Source: an uncultured Dehalococcoidia bacterium (lineage in GTDB: Bacteria > Chloroflexota > Dehalococcoidia > GIF9 > UBA5629). Taken from it: a DNA stretch of 35,920 bases. The DNA is taken from positions 1 to 35,920 of the forward strand of contig CAIYTC010000089.1 of NCBI GenBank assembly GCA_903929005.1. Direction: 5' to 3'. This document shows positions 19,634 to 27,457 of this stretch, piece by piece (position 1 is the stretch's first letter; each line of letters starts with the position of its first letter). The notes beneath the pieces are model-generated. The model saw only the letters and a program-made list of their open reading frames with translations. It did not search any database and had not been told where the DNA came from. The position numbers were made by a program, and so were the translations under genes.

Positions 19634-19709
19634 ATTAGCCTCCGATCTGCATTGTAAAACAGGAACCTTTTATAAGCAGATTGTATCATACTTTTTGGTA
19701 TTTAATAGA

Positions 19710-19738
19710 AAGGCGCCGCTTCGATGAAGCGGCGCCTT
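19710..19738 (-). terminator. Hairpin terminator downstream of the PsbP-like lipoprotein gene
   Basis: A perfect 13-bp stem (AAGGCGCCGCTTC at 19710-19722, GAAGCGGCGCCTT at 19726-19738) with a 3-base loop. The minus-strand tail TCTATTAAAT is only moderately T-rich. It lies between the lipoprotein stop and the CoA-transferase start. Confidence 0.7.
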
Positions 19739-19762
19739 CTTTAATACAATCTTACTTCTATT

Positions 19763-20380
19763 CTATTTAACAGATAATGTATTAGCTATTTCCTTGTAAA
19801 GAACCATTTGGCCTGGGTCCGTGGCACCAAGAACTATTATGGCATTCCCATCTTTCATTACAATTGCACAAGCGCCTTTCGCCAATCCAAAAGCCGCAGA
19901 CAAAACAATCATTCTACCTTTCGTTTTACCATCCGTAAATGTCACCGGGTCATTGGAGTCAATGCTGGGAGTAAAATCTTTGCCACCTGCTTTAATCAAG
20001 TCCTTAAGGAAATCCATTGCTGTTGAACCCCAATCATCGGGATTAGCCGGGCGTACGGCCACATAAACCAGACCCTTGTCGCCCTTGACATATAAAACGC
20101 CTCCACTTAGAGATACGTTCTCCGACGTCCACGCTTTTGGATACAGTATTGAAAAGCCATACTTGTCATTAGTGTAAGTTGTTGCCTCATAAGACGTTTT
20201 CATCACAGGAGCAACTGGTGCGACCGGTGTGGTCCCCGGTGTGGTTGGCGTGGTGACTACCGGTGCTACAGGCGGCGCGGGCGGCGGCGCCGGGGGCTTG
20301 GCCGGGGCGCAGGATATGGCAACGAATGCCAGAACGAGTACCAGGATAGATACGATGACTAATGCTTTGTGTTTTAACAC
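19763..20380 (-). CDS. Lipoprotein with PsbP/DcrB-like domain
   Basis: A 205-residue secreted lipoprotein. It has a hydrophobic signal segment (LVIVSILVLVLAFVAIS), a lipobox-like AISC with Cys24, a Pro/Val/Thr-rich flexible linker (about 25-58) and a globular domain starting YTNDKYGFSILYPKAW, the typical opening of PsbP- and DcrB-like domains. The function of bacterial members is not well established; a surface stress or cargo-binding role is possible. Start is GTG at 20378-20380 with GGAGG at 20392-20396, eleven bases away. The gene stands alone on the minus strand, followed by its own terminator. Confidence 0.78.
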   Translation of the reverse strand: MLKHKALVIVSILVLVLAFVAISCAPAKPPAPPPAPPVAPVVTTPTTPGTTPVAPVAPVMKTSYEATTYTNDKYGFSILYPKAWTSENVSLSGGVLYVKGDKGLVYVAVRPANPDDWGSTAMDFLKDLIKAGGKDFTPSIDSNDPVTFTDGKTKGRMIVLSAAFGLAKGACAIVMKDGNAIIVLGATDPGQMVLYKEIANTLSVK

Positions 20381-20431
20381 TTCCGGGTCTACCTCCTTAA
20401 ATTATAATTAGTGCATCAATCGGCACTATTT

Positions 20432-20458
20432 ATTATAACTGTAAACTACACCAAGCAA
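20432..20458 (-). promoter_or_regulatory. Possible promoter of the PsbP-like lipoprotein gene
   Basis: Minus strand TTGCTT (20453-20458), a short 15-base spacer and a perfect TATAAT (20432-20437). The spacing is suboptimal, so the call is weak. Confidence 0.3.
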
Positions 20459-20522
20459 TAAATTAAGTCAAGTATTTGATTCTCCTGGTCTTCGTTTAGC
20501 CTGGAAAATTCGAGCCGGGAAT

Positions 20523-21692
20523 TCAATAAAGCCTCAACAATGCGTCTACCTCAGCGGCACACTTATCGAAATGAATAGTTCTTTTTATCTTGATATCACC
20601 GTAAGTATTGATGAAATACATTGCCGGCAGGCCGGCCGGTTGATACAGGTTATACACTTCCCCTGCTGGGTCAGGCAGCACCGGGCATTTCACGTTATTC
20701 TCTTTTGCCCAAAGTTCCATATTACTGCTCTTCTCCCGGCTTATAATGACCAATGTTTCCAATAGCCCGCGCGGCCAGGCAGCATAGACCGGTGAAACGC
20801 ACTGCATCACCTGGGAACAGGCAGGACATCCAGTCCCGGCAAAAATCAGCAGCGCTTTCTTACCCTTAAGCGAGCGCAGGGAAATAGATTTGCCGTCCAA
20901 GCTTTGGAGTGTGAAATCAGGCGCTGTGCAGCCGGCGTTCGGGCATACAGTTTGGGTTACGACAGGCTTATTTATTGAACCCTTATCCCGGCCGGGATCT
21001 AATTGGCCCTGGTCATTTACCCGGGCAATTAAATCTTCAGCTTCGCTGATAGCCGTTGCAAAGGTAGCGCAGCTGTCCTCCACATTGCTATACTTCCCAT
21101 TGACTATGCCGATTACTTCTCCAAACCTGTTAATCACCGGCCCGCCGCTATTGCCGGGATAGACGTGTGCACAGGTTTGGATGAACAGAACTGACTCTAT
21201 CCTGGGAAACCCTGATATGCGGCCGCTGGTAACTGCGGGAGCTTCCAATTCGGTAAAAGCCGGGTAACCTACTATCTCCACGTTATCGCCGGTCTGCAGT
21301 TCATCTGATTCAGCGGAATTGCCCAGGTTAGCGCATGGAAACGCTACCCCATTATTTTCTATCTGAATCAAGGCCAGGTCTTTTCCGGCGTCGGTTAAGA
21401 GTGACCGTCCCTGATACTTAGCTCCATCAACAAAAATGACCTCCGCGATTTTGCTGTCAGCGATAACATGGTTGCTGGTTAAGACTAAACCTGCTTTCCC
21501 TACGACAACCCCTGAACCCAGGCTATCACCGGCAATTATCCGCACGGTGGCAGGCAATACTTTCCGCGCATTATCGGAGTATTGCACAAAAGAACACGAA
21601 TTACCCAGGCCTGTGAGTAATAATATTGCTACTAATAAAAATGTCAGAACACTTTTAGGCAATTTCTCTCCCGCTATTACTAATGTCTTCAT
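20523..21692 (-). CDS. Secreted trypsin-like serine protease fused to a redoxin domain
   Basis: Residues 45-225 form an HtrA-like chymotrypsin-fold protease with the catalytic triad His75 (TSNHVIA), Asp105 (GKDLALI) and Ser182 (PGNSGGPV). Residues 255-389 form an AhpC/TlpA-like thioredoxin domain (APDFTLQSLDGKSISLRSL, CxxC redox pair Cys289-Cys292 in GTGCPACS, cis-Pro motif near GLPAMYF). No PDZ domain is present. A hydrophobic segment (VLTFLLVAILLLTGLG) indicates export; Cys33 in GNSC is a poor lipobox. The ATG at 21692 lacks a good ribosome site; a TTG at 21662 preceded by GGGAGAG would give a more classical signal peptide and may be the true start. The fusion suggests quality control of exported proteins coupled to disulfide chemistry. 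Confidence 0.85.
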   Translation of the reverse strand: MKTLVIAGEKLPKSVLTFLLVAILLLTGLGNSCSFVQYSDNARKVLPATVRIIAGDSLGSGVVVGKAGLVLTSNHVIADSKIAEVIFVDGAKYQGRSLLTDAGKDLALIQIENNGVAFPCANLGNSAESDELQTGDNVEIVGYPAFTELEAPAVTSGRISGFPRIESVLFIQTCAHVYPGNSGGPVINRFGEVIGIVNGKYSNVEDSCATFATAISEAEDLIARVNDQGQLDPGRDKGSINKPVVTQTVCPNAGCTAPDFTLQSLDGKSISLRSLKGKKALLIFAGTGCPACSQVMQCVSPVYAAWPRGLLETLVIISREKSSNMELWAKENNVKCPVLPDPAGEVYNLYQPAGLPAMYFINTYGDIKIKRTIHFDKCAAEVDALLRLY

Positions 21693-21715
21693 ATTACCAC
21701 TTATCAGCAGCCGGC

Positions 21716-21904
21716 ATGCGCGAAAGGGCTAATGACAAGCTTCCGCAGATAGTCCAGACAGTGCTTGAGCTGTCCTACACCCCCACACGGTATATAGGCA
21801 AAACATACGACATATCCGCCGGCATCCACCTGTACTACTATCAAGTCCAAGGAAGACCACCCCGGACATTTAAGCCGAACGGGCGGGTCCGGAATGGCAA
21901 TTGA
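21716..21904 (+). CDS. Doubtful small ORF in a 430-base intergenic region
   Basis: A 62-codon frame (MRERANDKLPQIVQTVLELS onward, ending GRVRNGN) with codon use similar to real genes. There is no ribosome site before the ATG at 21716 and its stop lies inside the TTGACA of the downstream promoter. I recognise no family. The rest of the gap 21693-22122 holds that promoter, a leader with short inverted repeats, and nothing else recognised. Confidence 0.2.
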   Translation: MRERANDKLPQIVQTVLELSYTPTRYIGKTYDISAGIHLYYYQVQGRPPRTFKPNGRVRNGN

Positions 21905-21929
21905 CAACCTTCCGGTTAGGATATATTAT
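21901..21929 (+). promoter_or_regulatory. Strong sigma-70 promoter of the hydrolase lipoprotein gene
   Basis: TTGACA (21901-21906, perfect), 17-base spacer, TATTAT (21924-21929), the same boxes and spacing as the acs promoter. It implies a leader of about 185 bases before the ATG at 22123. Confidence 0.68.
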
Positions 21930-22122
21930 GTCGGTCATTGGCAATAAGTGACGACAATTGCCTGATGGAAAATTGATATGGGAAATCCCGGTCCACTATA
22001 CTACTTCGGAGAGTCTCTTCTCCCCAACGTTCATTCTAAACCTATTTTGGACAAGTGTGAAAAAGTATCCTGAAATAATGCGCATAACACAGGTTGTGTA
22101 ATTATCGTTTTGGAGGTTGATC

Positions 22123-23271
22123 ATGAGGACTTTGAGCCCTTCACTAATAGTATTCTTCGTTTTAATTACCCTGGGCCTTCTGTTGCCTGCCTGCGCGCCA
22201 TCACAGCCCGTTGTTCCTGCACCGGTCAAATCGGCGGCTGTGGAAAAGGCAAAGATAGCAGTCACCGCTCTTGAAGTCACAGGCGCACCAATTATTGAAG
22301 GCAAGGCGGTTACAGTCAATGTCACTGCAAAAAACGATAGCACGGTTGACGGCACTTATTCAGCGGTACTAAAAGTGAACGGACTTGAAAAAAGACAGGG
22401 AACGGTGGAGGTCAAAGCCGGCGGAAGTAGTGTTACACCTTTCGAGGTTATTTTTGACACAGCAGGAATCTATCAATTATCTGTTGATAACCAGTCTAAA
22501 AGCGTAAGCGTTAACGGAGCCGGATTGCTGGGCCAGAGCCTGGCGCTGCTAAATAGCAAGGATGGTAAAATAGTTTCAAGCGAACTTATACAGTCAATGG
22601 ATTCCGGCAAGGTCAAGATTGATGTATATAAAATACGTTACCTGAGCGATGGCTTGGAGGTAATCGGCTACATATTCAAACCGGCAGATGATGGTCGATA
22701 TCCCACATTAATTTATAACAGGCCCGGCCTCTATGGTATGTACCTTATCGGCGGATCGGAACCTTCCAGTTCCTTTGAGTATTTAGCCTCCCTCTCATCA
22801 AACGGATATGCGGTGATAGCTTCACAGATACGTGGTAATGATGGCGGGCAGGGGCAGGAGGATTTTGGAGTCAAGGACGTAAATGACGTACTCAACCTGA
22901 TAAAGACTGTCGACAGCATGCCACTGATTTTTAATCCCGAACGCATGGGCATGGTGGGTTTCTCCATGGGTGGAACGCGGACATATATCGCTATGCAAAA
23001 AACTGACAAGATAAAGGCAGCAGCCGTTGTGGGCGGAACTACTGACAGGTGCGACCAGATTGAGAAGATGAATGCACCCGTACTGATTTTACATGGGGCA
23101 TCCGATTCTGGTATCAGCGTCGCCCAGGTAGAGCAACTGGCAGCAAAACTGAAAGATTCAGGAAAACAGTGTGAACTGGTGGTGTATCCTAAAGGAAGCC
23201 ACCTGCTTAATGAAAATGCGCAGGATCGCGATGCGCGCATAATCGCCTGGTTAAACAAGTATTTAAAGTAA
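22123..23271 (+). CDS. Lipoprotein with CARDB-like domain and S9/dienelactone-hydrolase-type alpha/beta hydrolase
   Basis: A 382-residue exported lipoprotein. The signal peptide ends in the lipobox LPAC (Cys24). Residues 40-125 look like a CARDB/Ig-like beta domain (ITV.. stretch KAVTVNVTAKNDSTVDGTYS). Residues 150-380 form an alpha/beta hydrolase of the prolyl-oligopeptidase/dienelactone-hydrolase type with nucleophile Ser281 in GFSMGG, Asp328 in HGASDSG and His360 in GSHLL. It probably cleaves an ester or peptide outside the cell; the substrate is unknown. The start is the ATG at 22123 with GGAGG at 22112-22116 six bases away; the TTG at 22117 directly abuts that site and cannot be used. 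A hairpin terminator follows. Confidence 0.85.
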   Translation: MRTLSPSLIVFFVLITLGLLLPACAPSQPVVPAPVKSAAVEKAKIAVTALEVTGAPIIEGKAVTVNVTAKNDSTVDGTYSAVLKVNGLEKRQGTVEVKAGGSSVTPFEVIFDTAGIYQLSVDNQSKSVSVNGAGLLGQSLALLNSKDGKIVSSELIQSMDSGKVKIDVYKIRYLSDGLEVIGYIFKPADDGRYPTLIYNRPGLYGMYLIGGSEPSSSFEYLASLSSNGYAVIASQIRGNDGGQGQEDFGVKDVNDVLNLIKTVDSMPLIFNPERMGMVGFSMGGTRTYIAMQKTDKIKAAAVVGGTTDRCDQIEKMNAPVLILHGASDSGISVAQVEQLAAKLKDSGKQCELVVYPKGSHLLNENAQDRDARIIAWLNKYLK

Positions 23272-23334
23272 TATTCTTGTTCTTTCCAAGATATTGAGTT
23301 TCATGCATCAGTTGCAGCAGATTAGGCCGTCCGG

Positions 23335-23353
23335 CAACCCAACAGGGTTGTTT
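23335..23353 (+). terminator. Hairpin terminator after the hydrolase lipoprotein gene
   Basis: CAACCC (23335-23340), loop AACA, GGGTTG (23345-23350), then TTTCTTCACTGTTTTT. The stem is short but the T-rich tail and position support a rho-independent terminator. Confidence 0.5.
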
Positions 23354-23388
23354 CTTCACTGTTTTTAACAATCCTGCGCGACGCATCT

Positions 23389-24267
23389 ATGGCTACTTAT
23401 AATTGTTTGGCTCCACTGGTCTTTGAACGGACAAAACAACTTGATAGCGTATATTTACCAGTATCTGAAATCGGTAATAATGACAAGGTAGTTTTTGATC
23501 TTTCTCCGATAAAATTTGTTAAACCGCCAGCACTTATAGGACTACTGGTATTAATTGAATCACTTACCCGAAAACCCTCCGATCAACGACCCAATATTAT
23601 GATTACTGCCCCCACAGATATGCATGTCTTGGATTATCTGCTAAAAATAAATTTCGTGGGTACACTACAATCAATGGGTGGTTGGAAGATAACGGAAAAA
23701 CTACCAACTAAAATTTCTCGCAAGATCAGGCCTGTAATACCGATAACAAGGTTTAAGACCGCAAATGATATAGAAAATATAGCCATAAAAATGTCTGAAC
23801 TATTCCAGACCGATTTAAGTGGCCTTTCAACACTTTTACAACCTTGCCACGTGATATTCAGCGAATTGGCGGATAATGTGATACATCACGCCGGCAGCGG
23901 CGGCGGCTATATATTAGCCCAACAATATAGCTATCGTAATGGGCCAATGATAGACATAGCCGTTGGAGATGCCGGCATCGGGATACCATCCTCTCTGAGA
24001 AATAATTCCAAAATAGCCGGTTTGTTTACTGACGACAGAAGTGCTATCACGCTGGCTTTAAAAGATCAGGTGACCCGTTTTGATGATCCCCACAGAGGAT
24101 TCGGATTGGGTCACATTAAGGCAGAGCTTGGCTCTATAACTAAAAGGAGTTTAACTATACGGTCTGGAACCGGGTATGCTATAGTGAAAGGTAGTGGGTA
24201 TACTTTCACGGGAGTGAATAAGTGGTTACCAGGAACTATTGTACACGCGGTAATTCCTTGTCGGTAA
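23389..24267 (+). CDS. STAS-like domain + GHKL-type ATPase (anti-sigma/kinase-like), no H-box
   Basis: A 292-residue cytoplasmic protein with an N-terminal STAS-like part (KVVFDLSPIKFVKPPALIGL, about 33-110) and a C-terminal GHKL ATP-binding domain. The N-box is SELADNVIHHAG (Glu159, Asn163), the G1 box DAGIGIPSSL (Asp194) and the G2 box RGFGLGHI (about 236-243). There is no histidine-phosphotransfer helix, so it is more like SpoIIAB/RsbW-type serine kinases or other non-kinase GHKL switches than a sensor histidine kinase. It is followed after 17 bases by a DUF4325 gene, a combination I associate with an uncharacterised module. Codons are visibly AT-richer than those of the neighbours, hinting at transfer. 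There is no clear ribosome site before the ATG; no other start codon lies upstream in frame back to the preceding stop. Confidence 0.82.
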   Translation: MATYNCLAPLVFERTKQLDSVYLPVSEIGNNDKVVFDLSPIKFVKPPALIGLLVLIESLTRKPSDQRPNIMITAPTDMHVLDYLLKINFVGTLQSMGGWKITEKLPTKISRKIRPVIPITRFKTANDIENIAIKMSELFQTDLSGLSTLLQPCHVIFSELADNVIHHAGSGGGYILAQQYSYRNGPMIDIAVGDAGIGIPSSLRNNSKIAGLFTDDRSAITLALKDQVTRFDDPHRGFGLGHIKAELGSITKRSLTIRSGTGYAIVKGSGYTFTGVNKWLPGTIVHAVIPCR

Positions 24268-24284
24268 TATAAAGGAGGCACGGC

Positions 24285-24671
24285 ATGGAAAAACATTTTA
24301 ACTTATCTGATCACGGCATAGCTTTTGCTACGCGAGAGAAGGGTTGCGTCGTGGGTGAGGAAATTAAAAATAGTTTAATCTCTATAAACGCTACGGATAC
24401 CCTAATTATAAACGGTAAAGGAGTGAAAGCTGTTAGCTACTCCTTTATGGATGAGTTGCTGGCCAGAATTATGGATGCATGGGCACGCCCGGAGCACGCC
24501 GATAAAAAAATAGCTCTGTCTGAGTGGGAAGAGCCGATATTACAAGCGTTCAAGACAACACAAGTGCAGAGACACTTAACATTGAATAACTTGTGTATCC
24601 TGAAATCATCTGATCGAAAGACGACCGGGAAAGCCCGTACCCGTTCAGTAAAGGAACATCAGTTCGTATAG
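24285..24671 (+). CDS. DUF4325 STAS-like protein
   Basis: A 128-residue protein with the pattern TLIINGKGVKAVSYSFMDELLARI (shown in full only in part: GVKAVSYSFMDELL, about 46-59), characteristic of DUF4325, a STAS-like domain of unknown function. The family often sits next to GHKL ATPases. By analogy with STAS/GHKL partner switches the Ser/Thr residues near the SYSF motif could be phosphorylated by the upstream ATPase, but this is inference. GGAGG (24274-24278) lies six bases before the ATG, 17 bases after the ATPase gene, so the pair is one operon. The AT-rich codon use is shared with the upstream gene and drops off in the next one. The tail (110-128) is basic and low in structure. Confidence 0.78.
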   Translation: MEKHFNLSDHGIAFATREKGCVVGEEIKNSLISINATDTLIINGKGVKAVSYSFMDELLARIMDAWARPEHADKKIALSEWEEPILQAFKTTQVQRHLTLNNLCILKSSDRKTTGKARTRSVKEHQFV

Positions 24672-24706
24672 TAAAAGTGAAGGAGATTTGTAAGGGCGCT
24701 TAAATA

Positions 24707-25396
24707 ATGGGATTTAAAATTGTTATAGCCGACAGCAATGCCAACTTCATGAGCATGCTGGGCCGGGCGTTGCTCGATTCAGAATATGCGCTCTATCCTG
24801 CCGAATCCAAGGAAACCGCTCTGCAGCAAATCACACAATATGACATCGATGCCTGTATAATCGACGTAGACCTGCCCGGCGGTATAGAGGAAGTCCTGCA
24901 GGCCTGCATGAAAAAGTCAAAGCCGATTATTGCCATGGGCGCGTCACCCCTTAAAGAAACGGGTAAACTGGTGGAAATAATGTATTACGGCATACCTTAT
25001 GTAAAGAAATTTAGCACTGAAGGTGACGCCAAGCTGGACCACATTATCGCACGCATGAATGTGCTATTAAGAACATTGTTGATTTTCAGCAAAGATAGCG
25101 AATATCAGCGCGGTGTCATCGCGGGACTCGAAAGCAAAGGCTACAAGGTCTTCATCTCAGATACGGCAGATGACCTGATGCATACTTTCTTGCTAAGTGA
25201 GCCTAAGGTAGTACTGGTATATTTCCCCAATGAAGATGAGATCGAGGAACTTAAAAAAATACGCAAGATCGACAACCGCCTGCCCATGGCAGTCGTATTA
25301 AATAACCTCCCTGCCGAAGCAATTGACCTTTTTAAGGACAAATCAACTAAAATACTTGCCCAGGAAGAGGTCTCTGACTACCTGGATAAGCTGTAA
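24707..25396 (+). CDS. Tandem receiver-domain protein, second receiver degenerate
   Basis: A 229-residue cytoplasmic protein with two CheY-like folds and no output domain. Receiver 1 (about 1-120) has IVIADSNANFM with one acidic residue where two are usual, a phospho-acceptor Asp53 or Asp55 in CIIDVDLPGG, and Lys100/101 in YVKKF. Receiver 2 (about 123-229) keeps the fold pattern (LLIFSKDSEYQRGVIAGLES, GYKVFISDTADDLM) but has VLVYFPNE where the Asp should be, so it cannot be phosphorylated there. It follows the DUF4325 gene by 35 bases but has more GC-rich codons. The nearest ribosome-like site is AAGGG at 24692-24696. It converges with the sensor kinase gene with only 14 bases between stops. 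A pseudo-receiver relay protein is likely. Confidence 0.72.
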   Translation: MGFKIVIADSNANFMSMLGRALLDSEYALYPAESKETALQQITQYDIDACIIDVDLPGGIEEVLQACMKKSKPIIAMGASPLKETGKLVEIMYYGIPYVKKFSTEGDAKLDHIIARMNVLLRTLLIFSKDSEYQRGVIAGLESKGYKVFISDTADDLMHTFLLSEPKVVLVYFPNEDEIEELKKIRKIDNRLPMAVVLNNLPAEAIDLFKDKSTKILAQEEVSDYLDKL

Positions 25397-25410
25397 CAAG
25401 GTTCAACAGG

Positions 25411-27405
25411 CTACATTCTAAGCGCTACACTCACGTTAACTGTAGTCCCCTGACCCGCTTCAGACTTAATGTCCAGGGAACCACCCAGCAAAGAAACCCT
25501 CTCCTGCATGCCCACCAGTCCCAGTTTTCCGCTGTGAGATAAATCACCCATGGTTTGCGGTACCTGGAATCCTTTCCCATTATCGCTGACAGTTATGTTA
25601 ACCAGCGAATCCGTAAACTCAAGGTTCACCTCTGCTTTGGATGACTGAGCATGTTTGCCTATATTGTTTAAAGATTCCTGGACGATCCGGAATAATATAA
25701 GTTCCATTTCCGGCAATAACCGCTGCTCCTTCCCGCTGATTTTCAAGGATATGTCGATCCCGCTATCCTCTGATTTCTGCTTCACCAGCCACTGTACGGC
25801 CGGAAGAAGCCCGAGATCGTCGATAATCGAAGGGCGAAGATCCTGGCTGAAACGCCTGATCCCCTGCAAGCTTACACTGATCCTCTGCCGTATATCCTGC
25901 AGCACAACCCTTTGTTGTTGAGATAGCCCCACGTTGTCACGGATAAAGTTGTCCATCTGCCTTGATATGGCAAACAGCGCCTGTGCCGTGTCATCATGCA
26001 ACTCACGTGCTATCCTTTTGCGCTCTTCTTCCTGTGCCCGCGTAATCTGGTTGAGGTAATAGCGCAGGTTATTCTGCATGCGCCGCTCTTCAGAAACATC
26101 GCGTGCCATATGCTGGAAACCCACCGGTTTATCATCAACTATCATGACACTCGAGGTAACCATGACCGTCTTACGAACGCCATCCTTGGTTATGGTGTGC
26201 TGCTCATATGGCTGGTTCAAAAGTTCGCTGTATATCAATTTATGCCCGATTCCACTGGCTAACGCCAGCATCTCTTCATCCATGAACTCCTTCACATTTC
26301 TGCCCAGGAATTCCTCTATGGGGTAACCGGTTAATTCCTCGGATGCTTTATTGGCTGCCAGTATCTTGCCGTCAATATCATGAAACCATATCGCGTCGTT
26401 GGCATTTTCAAACAGGTTCCTGTAATCCCGGGCTGATTTATAAAGCTGATCCGCGATTTCCCTGGCTTCCTCGTAAAGCCTGGCATTTGTGAGAGCGGAA
26501 GCTATCTGTCCGGCGATTGTGCTCAAAAGGTCGATTTCGTCCGGCAGAAAAGTCCTGGGTCGCCGCATGCCCACGCTCAAGGTACCGATGACCTCACCTT
26601 TTGATTTCATGGGAACTATCAGCATGGGGTGGATTTTGTTACGTATTACCGCAGTCCTCGTCAACCTGGGGTCGCTGGAAGCATCGAGCACCAGCATAAC
26701 CTCACCTGTGTCCGCGACTTGCCCGTTGAACCCCTCTCCGATTTTTACGTGGTCAAGCTCTGCAGCGGTCTCGGCTGAAATCCCTTCATACGCAGTCAAT
26801 ACCATAGCCTCCTGTCTGGGTTCGATGGTATAGACCAATATGACCTCCACTTCCATCACCTCTCCAACCATCTCCACTGCGGTTTCTATCACCTTGGCCG
26901 GTTCGAGGTACTGACCTAAAGCGTTGGATATTGTATTCAAGGTCGCTAACCTTCTGGCATTGGCACGCGCTTCCCTGATCCTCCCCTGCAATTGCTCCTG
27001 GGTATTTTCCAGCGCAGCAACTGCTTTTTTGTAACGCCTATCATCGTTTTCTTTAATTCTTACCCAATTTAGAAATGCTACACCAGCTACGGTAACCAGA
27101 AATACCTCCAATATAGCGTCACTACGATTACTGGAATACAATATCGCCTGTGGCAACATGACCATTAGCGATGCCACGACGACTATGAGCGTGGGAAAGA
27201 TACCCAGGACGAAGCCTGTATAGAGTGCAATTATCAGGAACAGGTTACGCTCTATGGTATGGCGGCTTAAATTAAAAAGAAAAACATCAGACCTGAACCC
27301 TGATGCCCATATTACGTCACGGTATAGGAATAAGGTGACGGCGGCAAATAATATCAGGATGATCCAGAACTGGTAGCGGGTCCAGATTTTATAAGGGATC
27401 CTCAT
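25411..27405 (-). CDS. Membrane sensor histidine kinase (GAF-PAS-HisKA_3-HATPase), NarX/DegS type
   Basis: A 664-residue sensor kinase. Residues 10-115 contain about four hydrophobic helices, so it is anchored in the membrane with little periplasmic sensor. Then come a coiled stretch (125-150), a GAF domain (about 155-310), a PAS domain (about 325-440, with LFENANDAIWFHDIDGKILA), a HisKA_3 helix with phospho-acceptor His470 in RIARELHDDTAQALF, and the ATPase with N-box SLNNIGKHA (about 578-586) and G1 SDNGKG (Asp608). The pairing with a LuxR-type regulator immediately upstream matches NarL/DegU systems. The signal is unknown; GAF and PAS often bind redox cofactors or small ligands. The ATG lacks a clear ribosome site and follows the regulator by 52 bases. 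Confidence 0.93.
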   Translation of the reverse strand: MRIPYKIWTRYQFWIILILFAAVTLFLYRDVIWASGFRSDVFLFNLSRHTIERNLFLIIALYTGFVLGIFPTLIVVVASLMVMLPQAILYSSNRSDAILEVFLVTVAGVAFLNWVRIKENDDRRYKKAVAALENTQEQLQGRIREARANARRLATLNTISNALGQYLEPAKVIETAVEMVGEVMEVEVILVYTIEPRQEAMVLTAYEGISAETAAELDHVKIGEGFNGQVADTGEVMLVLDASSDPRLTRTAVIRNKIHPMLIVPMKSKGEVIGTLSVGMRRPRTFLPDEIDLLSTIAGQIASALTNARLYEEAREIADQLYKSARDYRNLFENANDAIWFHDIDGKILAANKASEELTGYPIEEFLGRNVKEFMDEEMLALASGIGHKLIYSELLNQPYEQHTITKDGVRKTVMVTSSVMIVDDKPVGFQHMARDVSEERRMQNNLRYYLNQITRAQEEERKRIARELHDDTAQALFAISRQMDNFIRDNVGLSQQQRVVLQDIRQRISVSLQGIRRFSQDLRPSIIDDLGLLPAVQWLVKQKSEDSGIDISLKISGKEQRLLPEMELILFRIVQESLNNIGKHAQSSKAEVNLEFTDSLVNITVSDNGKGFQVPQTMGDLSHSGKLGLVGMQERVSLLGGSLDIKSEAGQGTTVNVSVALRM

Positions 27406-27457
27406 GGTATATAGACTTCAGGCCGGACTATTGATTTTTTATTAAAACCGGGGGATT

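Noticed and set aside
22117-22122. TTG start for the hydrolase lipoprotein
   Set aside because: It directly touches the GGAGG ribosome site; the ATG six bases later has proper spacing.
21996-22355. 119-codon minus-strand frame covering the hydrolase start
   Set aside because: It runs through the ribosome site, signal peptide and lipobox of the real gene.
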